A stretch of DNA of 64,000 nucleotides from Solea solea (taxonomy: Eukaryota; Chordata; Actinopteri; Pleuronectiformes; Soleidae), in the NCBI RefSeq assembly GCF_958295425.1, contig NC_081136.1:3001811-3065810 (forward strand). Reading direction: 5' to 3'. The position numbers and the translations under genes were made by a program. Under the pieces are notes generated by a model that had not been told where the DNA came from, did no database searches, and was given only the letters and a program-made list of their open reading frames with translations. Positions 12,417-21,780 of the stretch are shown piece by piece. Each line of letters begins with the position of its first letter. The stretch's first letter is position 1.

Positions 12417-13788
12417 CAGTGATCACGTCCAACAACACAGCACAGAGGACACGCACGTGTGAGACGCGGTGGTGCAGAGAGCAGACGATTCACCGATGTC
12501 ACTGATGAGGATGACTTTGGTGTTGGCGGGAATGTGTTGGGTGAAGAGCGGCCTCTGGTCCTCGGAGGACAGGGACTCGTGTTGACTGCTGGTATCGGAT
12601 TTGCTGGCGGACGAGGTCGTCAGGTCAAAGAGGTGAAACCAGCCCTCTGCGCCCACGGCGACCACCAAGTTCTGACAAAAACACAGATGTTTAGAAAATG
12701 TTGATCAAATGTTGTTACCCAAACCATGAAAATATAGAGTGTTTCCTCACCTTTCCTTTGTTGCACACGTCTCCAACGGCGACACAGGTGAGCTGCAAAC
12801 ACAACGCGTGAAAGAATCAAAGATACACTACCAAAAACAACACTCATTTTCTTCCCATCGATCACGTGACGTTACTGACCATGCCCACACACGTCCTCGT
12901 GATCCAGGGTTTACAGTCGTCGTTCTTGTACACGAGCAGTTTCCCGCTGGTGTCTCCGACAATCAGCTCGTTCAACTGCAACGACAATAAAAAGACTTGT
13001 TTATACTCTTTATACTGTACACAACCGCTGAATAACAAACCTAAACTGCTGTAATGTGGTCAAAACTGTAGCTGAAAATTGATCTTATTAGAACTAAATC
13101 ATGGGTTGTTCACTTTTTTCAATTAATTAGTTGGTAGTTTTCTCCATAAGTGGCAATCAAATTCAAATGTTTGATTTGTCCACAAAATAAAAGTATGTCT
13201 AGTTTACTGTCGAAGACAAGCATATAAATCAGCAACTATTTAACGCTAAAAAAACTAACATGGTGTTAAACTAACACTTTAAACTTGAGTATTTTATTAC
13301 CACAATACTCACTAGAACTTAATTTAGACAGTGATTACTTGTAAGAGATAAATAATTAAGACTAATTGTGTCCATAAATGTCTGCAGTATATCACAAACT
13401 CTTACTTTGTCAAATAATTGCAGTGTTTTACAAATTAGATACACGTCAAATGGCTGATTTAATTATTACTAAGATGACACGTGCAATAAAATAAAATAAA
13501 CAAAAGTCATGAGGGGAAAAATAACCCTTAGTAGGATTTTATCGATGTTTTTATCTTTATACACGTTTGTTTTTTCTCAGTGGGGGAAATACAATGAAAA
13601 TATGAACAAATTAATTCAGAGACAATGTCGTAAAATTTTAGCTCGGATACCACGAACACGTCTAAGTTAAAAGTTGAAGTTAGCTTAATTACCGTGTCGT
13701 TGTCCGCGTCTCCGAGACAAATCGCGTGAGGAAACAACGTTCCCGTAAAATCCAAACTGACCCGCTGGACGTAATTTAAAGACCTCAT
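9208..13788 (-). CDS. itfg2: Integrin-alpha FG-GAP repeat-containing protein 2
   Basis: Twelve coding exons (minus strand, 5' to 3'): 13788-13693, 12975-12880, 12792-12751, 12671-12494, 12366-12227, 12001-11853, 11719-11619, 11459-11406, 11320-11229, 10840-10723, 10153-9980 and 9275-9208. All have GT/AG borders and the phases sum to 435 codons plus TAG; human ITFG2 is about 447 aa. Diagnostic segments include [62 protein letters not shown] and [17 protein letters not shown]. The protein is a beta-propeller-like FG-GAP protein. In mammals it is the ITFG2 subunit of KICSTOR, the lysosomal complex that anchors GATOR1 and restrains mTORC1 when amino acids are low. The start is the first ATG in frame; the upstream extension lacks one. 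The donor of exon 7 could shift by 6 nt without changing frame. Confidence 0.97.
11605..11625 (-). other. itfg2: Tandem alternative donor, itfg2 exon 7
   Basis: After AGTAAAG the sequence reads GTGCCGGTAAAC. Both GTGCCG and GTAAAC could act as donors, 6 nt apart and in the same phase, adding or removing two residues (Ala-Gly). GTAAAC is the better match and was used in the model. Confidence 0.45.
12040..12130. repeat. hAT MITE fragments in itfg2 intron
   Basis: Two short copies of the ATTCACATTTAAGAAGCTGAAAA segment, which belongs to the interior of the hAT MITE at 4096-4392, in direct repeat about 40 bp apart. Confidence 0.5.
12370..12412. repeat. (CA)n microsatellite in itfg2 intron 4
   Basis: About 21 CA units begin immediately next to the acceptor of exon 5, on the intron side. 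On the transcript strand it is (TG)n, so it sits where the polypyrimidine tract should be and its length could affect splicing efficiency. Confidence 0.9.
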
Positions 13789-15040
13789 ACTTACAACTGT
13801 TAAAATCACGAAAGTCGCCTTTAACTTCACTGAAGTTAGCTCACGAGCTAACAGTTAGCCTAGCTACCGTTAGCTCCGCTCTGCTCTGCTCTGCGTGGCG
13901 ACAGCTAAGACGCCACATTTAACGTGAGCGTAAGATGACGCAGCGTGAAAAGCGCGAATTAATTAAAACGCAGCGTTTGTTCTGACGAATAATTCCAGAG
14001 CCCGCACGTTAAAAAGAGTAAAGGTGTTAACTCAGGTAGCATGTGCAAGCACCGCTCCGTAATAAATAAAACCACGTGATGTGCTTTCTACGGAAGCTCA
14101 GTAAGGACAAATGGTTATTTTCGCAAACGTCCCCACAGCTGTATTTATAAGTTCGTTTTTGCGCTTTATTAGAGAAGTATATAATATATTAAGCGATTAC
14201 AACGATTAAAATTACAGGTATTTTTAACCTGATATATTTTGTATTTTACATAGTGATTCTGGATGAAAAATATCATATTAACACTCTTAAATCTGTCAAA
14301 ACAAAACATTTATCGGCTTCTTGAACGTCCTTTTTTCTTTCTTTATATAATTCATAATGAATGATGAGATGAATTTATTGATCATTTATCTCTTAGTAAG
14401 GTTTGGTTTGTGCAAAAATAAACAGTCGTGGTTTCGACCAGAAGAGGGCGCTGTTTACACAGATATGTCAGTGGAGACAAAAGTCCATCACAGAAAGAAT
14501 CAAAGTCAAAAACGGTTTCTGTTAATTGTGTATCTTTTCATCATGTATGTACAGCAATCGTTCTGACTTTAAAACATTGTAATTAATATTTTGTCATAAA
14601 AACAATAGCGTTGACCACAACTCTTATTCTAGAAGAATAAAGTTTCTGTCTTAGTGTTTTCATTTAGAAACTGTTGTACTTTCTTATGTCATAAAGTAGA
14701 TTCAGCAATGCTGGACTTTGTTATTGTTATTTTATAAACAGTTTTTATTGCACCTGTTGATCATAAACAAAATTTGATTAAAAAAAAAAAACTTTCAACG
14801 ATGATGATATTTTCAAATGTCTTGTTTTGTCCAAAAAAACCCAAATTTATTCAGTTTTGCTGCAAAGAAACCAGAAAAAAACAGATTTTTTAAAATTTTT
14901 TAATTATTACCAAAACAAAACTACAATGATTTACTGAAAAAAGTTGACCAGGACTTTAGTAATAAATTAATTATCTATTGAGTTAAACAATTTGTCTATG
15001 TACTATAAATGTACATATTTTAAAGCTATATCAAAGTATT

Positions 15041-15245
15041 CACCAGTAGGTGTCACTGTAGTGTTCCCTTGTAAAATGAATGTAGGGCTGCAACTAACAG
15101 TTATTTTCATAATCTCGAACATTATCTTGATTAAGTGATTATTTGTCCATAAAATGTTGACAAAATTTTCCAAGAAACTCAAAGTGGTGTTTTCATCAAC
15201 GTCCTCACCAGTAGGTGTCACTGTAGTGTTGTAAAATGAATGTAT
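15041..15245. repeat. Local duplication with hAT MITE fragment
   Basis: The segment CACCAGTAGGTGTCACTGTA followed by GTGTT and TAAAATGAATGTA occurs at about 15041-15083 and again at about 15208-15245. Each copy leads into GGGCTGCAA, the start of the hAT MITE family, so a MITE end and its flank were duplicated together. Confidence 0.7.
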
Positions 15246-15254
15246 AGTATATAT

Positions 15255-15430
15255 AGGGCTGCAATAATCAATTCACCTGTTGGTTATTATCTCGATTAAT
15301 CGATTAGTTGTCCACAACAAAAATCCCAAAAACTCAAAATGATGTTTTTATAAACAAAATTATTCACTTTTAGCATCCCAGAAATAGTCACATTTAAGAA
15401 CATTAAAACACAGATAAATTACTTTTAATT
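15255..15430. mobile_element. hAT MITE fragment
   Basis: Begins TAGGGCTGCAATAATCAATT and continues with TCTCGATTAATCGATTAG, TGTCCACAA and CACATTTAAGAA, all interior motifs of the copy at 4096-4392. The right end is missing. Confidence 0.6.
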
Positions 15431-15812
15431 ATTTAAAAAACACAACTGTAGAGTTGACAAATGAGTTTATGAACTGATTTTTGCTCAACAACAACGATCC
15501 TTCCTGAAGAATAGAGAAAGAAAGTGGTGAAGGTGGAGCAGAGTGGAGCAGAGTCTGAGATGTCATATTAATTATTACACTCAGCTCTGACTGGGAAACC
15601 CCTTTAAATAAAGTGCGTGTGTGCGTGTGTGTGTGTGTGTGTGTCCTCACAAAGCGCTAATTGGACTGTGGCAGCACAGAGTGACTGACAGGCCGTGGAT
15701 TGGTTTCAGAGCTGGTGAAGAGGAGGAGGAGGAGGAGGCTGAAAAGAACCCACGCTTCTTTTCTAAACTCTCTTGCTGCGCCGAAAAAAACACGGAGGGA
15801 GGGAGGGAGGCA

Positions 15813-15844
<32 letters not shown>

Positions 15845-15904
15845 AGGTGAGGAGGGGGGAGGAACTAAAGGAAAGTGATGTTGGGGGTCAGAGTGTGGGT
15901 GGGT

Positions 15905-15937
15905 GTTATATAGGCAGCAGCAGCAGCAGCAGCGCTG
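15905..15937. repeat. (CAG)n trinucleotide repeat
   Basis: Six CAG units inside a unique stretch about 1.5 kb upstream of ascl1a. Confidence 0.85.
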
Positions 15938-16024
15938 GCTGTGAATGCCACCGCCAACACTGAGAAACTGCACAACCTGTAACAATCCACTACTCAGGAG
16001 GCGCGTGCACGGTGGTAAAGGAGA

Positions 16025-16046
16025 TCACACACGCGCGCGCGCACAC
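16025..16046. repeat. CA/CG alternating tract, Z-DNA-prone
   Basis: Alternating purine-pyrimidine tract ACACACGCGCGCGCGCACAC. Alternating CG/CA is the sequence type that most readily adopts left-handed Z-DNA. It lies just before a long (GA)n tract and about 1.4 kb upstream of the ascl1a start. Confidence 0.7.
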
Positions 16047-16052
16047 GTAGAG

Positions 16053-16054
<2 letters not shown>

Positions 16055-16099
<45 letters not shown>
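16055..16099. repeat. (GA)n microsatellite
   Basis: About 22 uninterrupted GA dinucleotides, a homopurine/homopyrimidine tract with triplex-forming potential. Confidence 0.95.
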
Positions 16100-16102
<3 letters not shown>

Positions 16103-17150
16103 ATCTCGTGCGTAAAGCTTGAAAAAACATGCGCACCATAATGAAAACTGCTCCCATTCATTTGGAGACATATAAACGTAACCATATCTAGTTATAATGA
16201 CCATCACTAACTTTAACCATATAACTACCACCAATTCAGTTCAACCCTAGTCAGTTAGTAAACCGGTTCCTCTTTGGGACCAGGTTTTGGTCTCCATGAG
16301 GACTAAACTGGTCCTGACAAGGTCAGTGTTTTGTGTCAGAAAACGAGGAACCAAATACAAAAACGCACGCGCACATCATCATCATCACCACCATCATGAC
16401 GCTCAGAGACAGGAACACTCGCGCACGAGCCGAAAAAACAGCGCCAATGGCCGGTGCGTCTTCATAAATCTGCGCGTAAACACGGAATAAAATTGCAAAG
16501 AAAACCACAATTTCCCTCTGTTCTTGCACGCGCACAGAAAAGACAGTTTATTTGTTGTTGTTTAAAATATATAAATAAACAAAACGTCCAGACCCACTCC
16601 TGATCCTGCTCCAGGATCCAAACACAGACCAGATTAAGATGGTAATCTGAAAATAAAACCACACTGAGATGATTTATAGACACACAGTGAAGAAAAACAC
16701 AAGATATTTTACTTTTCTTTATCCTTTTAACTGTGTATTTTTTTTTTCATTTTTATTAACTAATAAATGTAAATGTATATCAAAAACAAGAATCTAATGA
16801 GTGCTTCCTCTAAGAAAGTTTGCTGAACATCGCCTCATGTTGCTTTATGTAAAGCCAGGAAAACGTGTTTCAAATCAAAAAAATAAAAGATGCAAAAATG
16901 CAGCCAGGCTTTTTTCTGTCACGAAATGACACGAAAATCAGTTATTTCTGAAAAAAGTTTCTGCTTTAGGAAAACAAAAGTTCCTTTGTGTAATTAATTG
17001 ATCAAATATTAAAGATTCTGATGTGTTTGTTTGTTTTAGGAAGAAAAGCAAAACATAAGAAACTTCTCTGTTGTGATTAAACGGTTCCAGTGAAAACTTT
17101 CCACACACACACACACACACACCAGGGAAAGATAAAAAACACACACTCTG

Positions 17151-17454
17151 TTTGTTTAGTGCTTCAAGTGGCACGCGTCCGGCGCGCGCAACACACCGGC
17201 ACCGGCGCAGGAGCCCAAGGTGGATCCACGCGACAGGAGGGCGTGGCCAGCCCCCTGCTCCGTGCGGAGACGGCATTGAAAAGCAGTGGCGTCTGTCCTC
17301 GAGGACTCAGAGAAGCTCTGAGGAGCGCGCGACGCTGAATTATCCCCCACCACCCAACTCTGAAAACAAGTGCGCGTCAACGACACGTGAACGGCACGAG
17401 CGGGACACACTGACCTGGTGCTTTTGGATTTTGTTTTTATGCGCGTGTTTTTTA
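17151..17454 (+). promoter_or_regulatory. ascl1a: ascl1a leader (5'UTR/promoter-proximal)
   Basis: GC-rich sequence directly upstream of the start codon, unlike the AT-rich surroundings. The frame of ascl1a stays open for 101 codons but has no in-frame ATG before 17455. An out-of-frame ATG lies at 17439, 16 nt before the start, in a poor context (T at -3, C at +4). The transcription start cannot be located; no convincing TATA box was seen. Confidence 0.5.
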
Positions 17455-18102
17455 ATGGACTTCACAGTCAGGATGGAGATAAACGTCCAGCACCAACAGC
17501 ACCAACAGCAGCAGCAGCAGCATCTCATGCCGCCCGCCTGCTTCTTCTCCGCCGCGGCGCAGAGCGTCCAGCTGAGTCCGTGCGGCAGCGGCAGCAGCAG
17601 CGGCAGCAGCGGCAGCCAGGGCGGCGTCAAGTCCGCGTCCAAGCCGCCCAAGCGGCAGCGCTCCACCTCGCCGGAGCTGCTGCGCTGCAAGCGGCGGCTG
17701 AACTTCGCCGGCTTCAGCTACACGCTGCCGCCGCAGCAGCCGCACGCCGTGGCGCGCCGCAACGAGCGCGAGCGCAACCGCGTCAAGCTGGTGAACAACG
17801 GCTTCGCCACACTGCGGGAGCACGTGCCCAACGGCGCCGCCAACAAGAAGATGAGCAAGGTGGAGACGCTGCGCTCCGCGGTGGAGTACATCCGCGCGCT
17901 GCAGCAGCTGCTGGACGAGCACGACGCAGTCAGCGCCGCCTTCCAGTCCGGCGTGCTGTCGCCCAGCATGTCGCAGGGATACTCCGCGGACATGAACTCA
18001 ATGGCGGGCTCTCCCGTGTCCTCGTACTCCTCTGACGAGGGCTCGTACGACCCGCTGAGTCCAGAGGAGCAGGAGCTGCTAGACTTCACCAACTGGTTCT
18101 GA
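17455..18102 (+). CDS. ascl1a: Achaete-scute homolog 1a, proneural bHLH factor
   Basis: Encodes 215 aa in one exon. The N-terminus ([15 protein letters not shown]) matches the zebrafish Ascl1a start pattern with its second Met at residue 7. Residues 13-23 are His/Gln-rich (CAG/CAA), 44-56 are a Gly/Ser run, and 66-82 hold the conserved [17 protein letters not shown] block. The basic region begins near residue 101 ([14 protein letters not shown]), with helix-loop-helix through about 150 ([28 protein letters not shown]). The C-terminus ends in [20 protein letters not shown] then FTNWF, typical of ASCL1. The N-terminal half distinguishes it from ascl1b. The protein binds E-boxes (CANNTG) as a heterodimer with E-proteins and drives neurogenesis and, in fish, retinal regeneration. 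Neighbours are itfg2 (divergent) and an EF-hand gene (convergent). Confidence 0.98.
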   Translation: MDFTVRMEINVQHQQHQQQQQQHLMPPACFFSAAAQSVQLSPCGSGSSSGSSGSQGGVKSASKPPKRQRSTSPELLRCKRRLNFAGFSYTLPPQQPHAVARRNERERNRVKLVNNGFATLREHVPNGAANKKMSKVETLRSAVEYIRALQQLLDEHDAVSAAFQSGVLSPSMSQGYSADMNSMAGSPVSSYSSDEGSYDPLSPEEQELLDFTNWF

Positions 18103-18115
18103 GCATCTGTGTGAG

Positions 18116-18217
18116 GTAAGAGGAGCTGCCATGGCAACCACGCGCACATCACACTCTGTTATAAACAAAAAAACAAACAGTCACTTATCGTTGTCTCTTT
18201 CCTCTTCTTCTCCACAG
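18116..18217 (+). other. ascl1a: Intron in ascl1a 3'UTR
   Basis: Thirteen nt after the stop, GAG is followed by GTAAGAGG, and 102 bp later comes a strong acceptor with a long pyrimidine tract (TTTCCTCTTCTTCTCCACAG). Mammalian ASCL1 also has its only intron in the 3'UTR, so this is probably the same ancestral intron. It is under the 50-55 nt distance that normally triggers nonsense-mediated decay. Confidence 0.8.
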
Positions 18218-19175
18218 ACGCTTGTATCAACCTCGTCCCTGTTGTCGTGCGCTTGTGATGGTCCTGGTGGAGGCTGGTGTCCTCCACGACGTGACGCACT
18301 CACTGCACGAACACTGCGCGCTCTCGCCTCTGCTAACGCGCTGTTCAGAGACAGAGACAGAGACAGAGACTTGGACAGAACGTCCTGGAGACTCTAGAGA
18401 GAGAGAAGAATCAGCGCCAAAGGACTAAAAAACAAAAAATAAGAAGAAGAAAAGAAGAAGAAGATGGACTTCCCTGCGTGGGAATCCAAACTTCTGCGCA
18501 TTTGCCCTTTATATTAAAAACAAAAAAAACTTCCGCTCCCGCTCTTCTGCAGCACATTTAATTATTATAAAAACATTATTTAACGCCTTTAACTAAACTA
18601 TGCTAAAGAAAATCAACCCTTCAGTCAAAGTCCAACAAAACGATGCTTCCAAGTCTCGGATTAAAAAACAAAACAAACGTTTTTTTGGGGGGGAAATATA
18701 TTAAACTATTTTTGTATGTAAGAGATTTATACGTAGATGTTTTGTACACACTGTATATATTTTGTCTATATATTAATGCTTGTACACCTCCTGCCTCTGT
18801 AGACTCTGTGTAGTCTATTACTCTCTGGCTCTTCTGTTCCACGAGGTTTCCAGAAGGAGTTTGACACTCTGTTTATATATATATATCTATATGTATACGT
18901 TTTTTATTCACTCTCTCTCTATATATATATATGTAGGTAAATATATATATATATATAGCACCAACGTGTCTTATTTAATAGAAGGAGAAAAAACATGTCC
19001 TTGCATCATGTCATGAAGTTCACAATGATCAAAACTTATGCAGCTATTGTCCAAACGTCTCCTGACACTGCCGGCTCTTTATTGTCTTCACACAAACACA
19101 TGTTGAGAAGAAGAAGAAAAGTCTTATAACCATATTTTCTAAACTCTAGGACAAGAATAAAAATGATTTGCTACT
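18218..19175 (+). other. ascl1a: ascl1a 3'UTR, second exon
   Basis: Non-coding. Contains a GACAGA-type short repeat (about 18346-18372), a long A/T-rich stretch with several ATTTA-like and TATATA elements (18700-18960), and ends at a canonical poly(A) signal. The end at about 19175 is inferred from the signal. Confidence 0.6.
19156..19161 (+). promoter_or_regulatory. ascl1a: ascl1a poly(A) signal
   Basis: AATAAA about 1.05 kb after the stop codon, within an A-rich stretch. A further AATAAA lies at about 19800, so a longer 3'UTR form is possible. Confidence 0.65.
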
Positions 19176-20125
19176 GAATGACCTTGCATGTCGTCTTTCT
19201 TGTTGACTGTTTCACATTTACAGCCTTTTTTGACTCACTTTCTTGGCATTTATTCAAAAATACGGTCCTAAAAATTAAGATATAGTGTCATTTTTATGTT
19301 TATTGACGCATATAATTGAAAGGGAAAGTGAGAGGGAACCGAGGAGAAAGAATGGGAAACTTTAAATTGCACCAGACGGACAGAAAAGGGACAAAGAAAC
19401 CCACACTTTTACGCACAATTACGCACGCTTTACGCACGCACTTTTCTTCACTCCACTGTGGAAATTCCACACTTAAACGTTTTTTAGCATAAATACAACA
19501 GGGAATTCCTCAAGTGTGATCACTTTTTTTGTTTCATACCGAGCACAAAAAGTGCGCAGGTGTCCAAAAAATACTGCGACACAAGTGTCTCACGCGCGGG
19601 CAGCTGTGAGGCTGTGACATAACGATGCAGTCCTTTTCTTTGTTTATATACACGAGAGAATTTGTAAGAAATAACTTTTAAAGACGTTTTAACTTTTAAA
19701 CAATTTCTAGAAAGTTCCGGTTCTTGCAGTTATTTCTAATCACATCGCGTTTAAAAGTGCGGAATAATCCAAAATGAGTGAAAGTTGGAGAAAACATCCA
19801 AATAAAACCTCAAAGAATTGTTTTTGTTTTTTGGTTTACACCGTTTTTGTGAAGGAAGGCTAGAAACCAAATATTTAAAAAAACAAACAAATCATAAAGT
19901 GCAGTTTGTAAAGTCAGTGGCACGCGCTCTTTCTTTCGCTCTCTCTTTCTTTGGCTGTGACAGGTACGTGCGTGCGGTGGGGGCGGAGTCTGCAGCCACC
20001 GGGGGCGGCGCGTGTCTGGTGAAATGAGTGAGTGAGTGGGGTTTGTGTGGTGGTCGAGTGGAGACACGGAGCTGAACTGGCTGATGGCTCGTGCCTCCTG
20101 ACAGTCAGCAGCGTGCCGCCGCTCA

Positions 20126-20162
<37 letters not shown>

Positions 20163-20757
20163 CAGCAACCACCTGGCTCTGTCTGCCTGTGTGTGTGTGG
20201 CTCAGATTCTTTGACCGCAGTGATTATGAAGAAAAAGATTTCAGATGGACTAAACCTCATGTTGCATCTTTCTGGAAACGTATTAATAACAGAAAGTAAA
20301 GTTAATGTTATATAAGTTTTTTTTTTTGGTGAATTATGAGGTCATATGATGAACATTATTTCAGAATATGATAAGCAGACGGAAATCACAGAGTTATTGT
20401 CTTCTATGACACGACTTAGGTCAGCTCCAAAGGTTTCTGTAAATGAAACAGTATAAAACGGTATAAATGTTGTATTTAGCTACATAAATTACCCCTAAAA
20501 ACAAACATAAATCATAAATCTGTCATAATTTCACAATAAAACACAACTATACTGTTTTTTCTGCATTTCACAGGCAACTTTATACTTTCTCACATATAAA
20601 ATCATAAAATACAATCAATATCTTGTAATTTTCCCTCCACTCAAAGTTTTAAAAGAATAAAAAAATGCCCGTGAACTTGTCTCCAGTGAATCCCTGTGGT
20701 GTGGAAGTGCCGCAGATACTTGAGCCTCACAGGAACAGACCGGACCGTGAGCGAGGG
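19176..20757. other. Short convergent gap, ascl1a / EF-hand gene
   Basis: About 1.6 kb between two convergent genes. It must hold the 3'UTR of the minus-strand EF-hand gene; no canonical AATAAA is seen on the minus strand, only a variant TATAAA at about 20578. It also has a (CA)n tract at 20128-20160 and a GC-richer unique stretch at about 19920-20120. Otherwise AT-rich, nothing further seen. Confidence 0.5.
20128..20160. repeat. (CA)n microsatellite
   Basis: About 16 CA units. Confidence 0.95.
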
Positions 20758-21746
20758 TCAGGTCCTGCAGGAGTCGTCCAGAGGGTTGGAGATGACGGAC
20801 TTGTGGATGAGCATGAAGAGGGGCAGATAGGCCAGGAAGTCCAGCAGGTCCAGAGGAGGGAAGCGCTGCAGCTCCAGTCTGACGGCCGCCTCCTGCTCCA
20901 GGCGGATGCCGCCGGCCTTCAGCTCCAGAAGCAGCTGCTCGGCGCTGATGAATCCCTGCTGAGGTCCGGCGTCTCCTCGCTGCTCCTCCAGGAGGAACAG
21001 GAACAATTGCTGCTCGAGTCAGGACGACAACGACAGCAACGCACATGTTTTATTACTTAAATCAACATCTTTGGAGTCATTGTGATGGTTAAATGTCATG
21101 TTGTGTTGTGGGGAGATTGGGGGGCTGTCTCCACTGCCCCCTACTGTCTGTGAACGGAAAACCAGCCCTTGCAACATCAGGTGCCGCCAACACGAGTCCT
21201 CGGAATCAGGAGGTCTCGTGAAGTTTTGGGATTCAAGGCAGCACAGGACCTGCCATATACCTGAGAAGTCAATTTGAAACAGTGACACCCGGTGTTCAAA
21301 CTGCAAACACACACACAGCACGTTTGGCTCGCTTTACTCGCGCAATGTTGCCGTTGCGTCCGCACACAGAGTCGCGTAGCGCTGATAGCGTGGCGTGAAC
21401 TCATTTAACCAAGGTTTTGAATGTAACAGGCATTTGTTTGAGCCACACTCAAAGAAGTGCGGCCATCTGCCTAGACAGGTTGTGGTGAAAGGAAAAATGA
21501 GCGACAGAGGAGAGGAAGCGGGGGGAGAGACAGAAGAGCGAGACCAGGAGCAGATAAGCAGATATATATAACAGGTGTGTCAGGTTATAAGTTTGTTTAT
21601 ATATGCGACGACGTCAGTTATACGAGCGAAGCGACAAGAACCCAAACGTGACGCGACACCATCATTTCGTGACGTCCGAAATTTACATTTCTTACAAATA
21701 TGCCCTTTGAAAACAAGGGAAACTGGCTCTTGACATGTTCTGGTCA

Positions 21747-21780
<34 letters not shown>

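Larger units (their letters stand above)
13789..17150. other. Intergenic region between itfg2 and ascl1a
   Basis: The two genes are divergent (head to head). Next to the itfg2 start is a short GC-richer promoter-like stretch with CTAGCTACCGTTAGCTCCG. About 14.1-15.0 kb is AT-rich with nothing recognisable. About 15.04-15.43 kb holds hAT MITE fragments and a local duplication. From 15.6 to 16.1 kb there are GT, GA, GAG and CAG simple repeats separated by unique sequence. 16.17-16.33 kb has a dispersed repeat. 16.33-17.15 kb is mostly unique. No gene is evident. Confidence 0.6.

Noticed and set aside
17152..17454. In-frame N-terminal extension of ascl1a by 101 residues
   Set aside because: No ATG in that frame, and the Arg/Pro-rich translation looks like GC-rich leader. 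The 17455 start matches the fish Ascl1a N-terminus.
17340..18152. Long open frames antisense to, and out of frame with, ascl1a (for example 17452-17922 minus, 17418-18035 plus)
   Set aside because: They are Arg/Ala/Gln or Leu/His-rich shadows caused by the GC-rich coding sequence. The ascl1a frame has the full conserved bHLH protein. Only the uATG position is kept as a finding.
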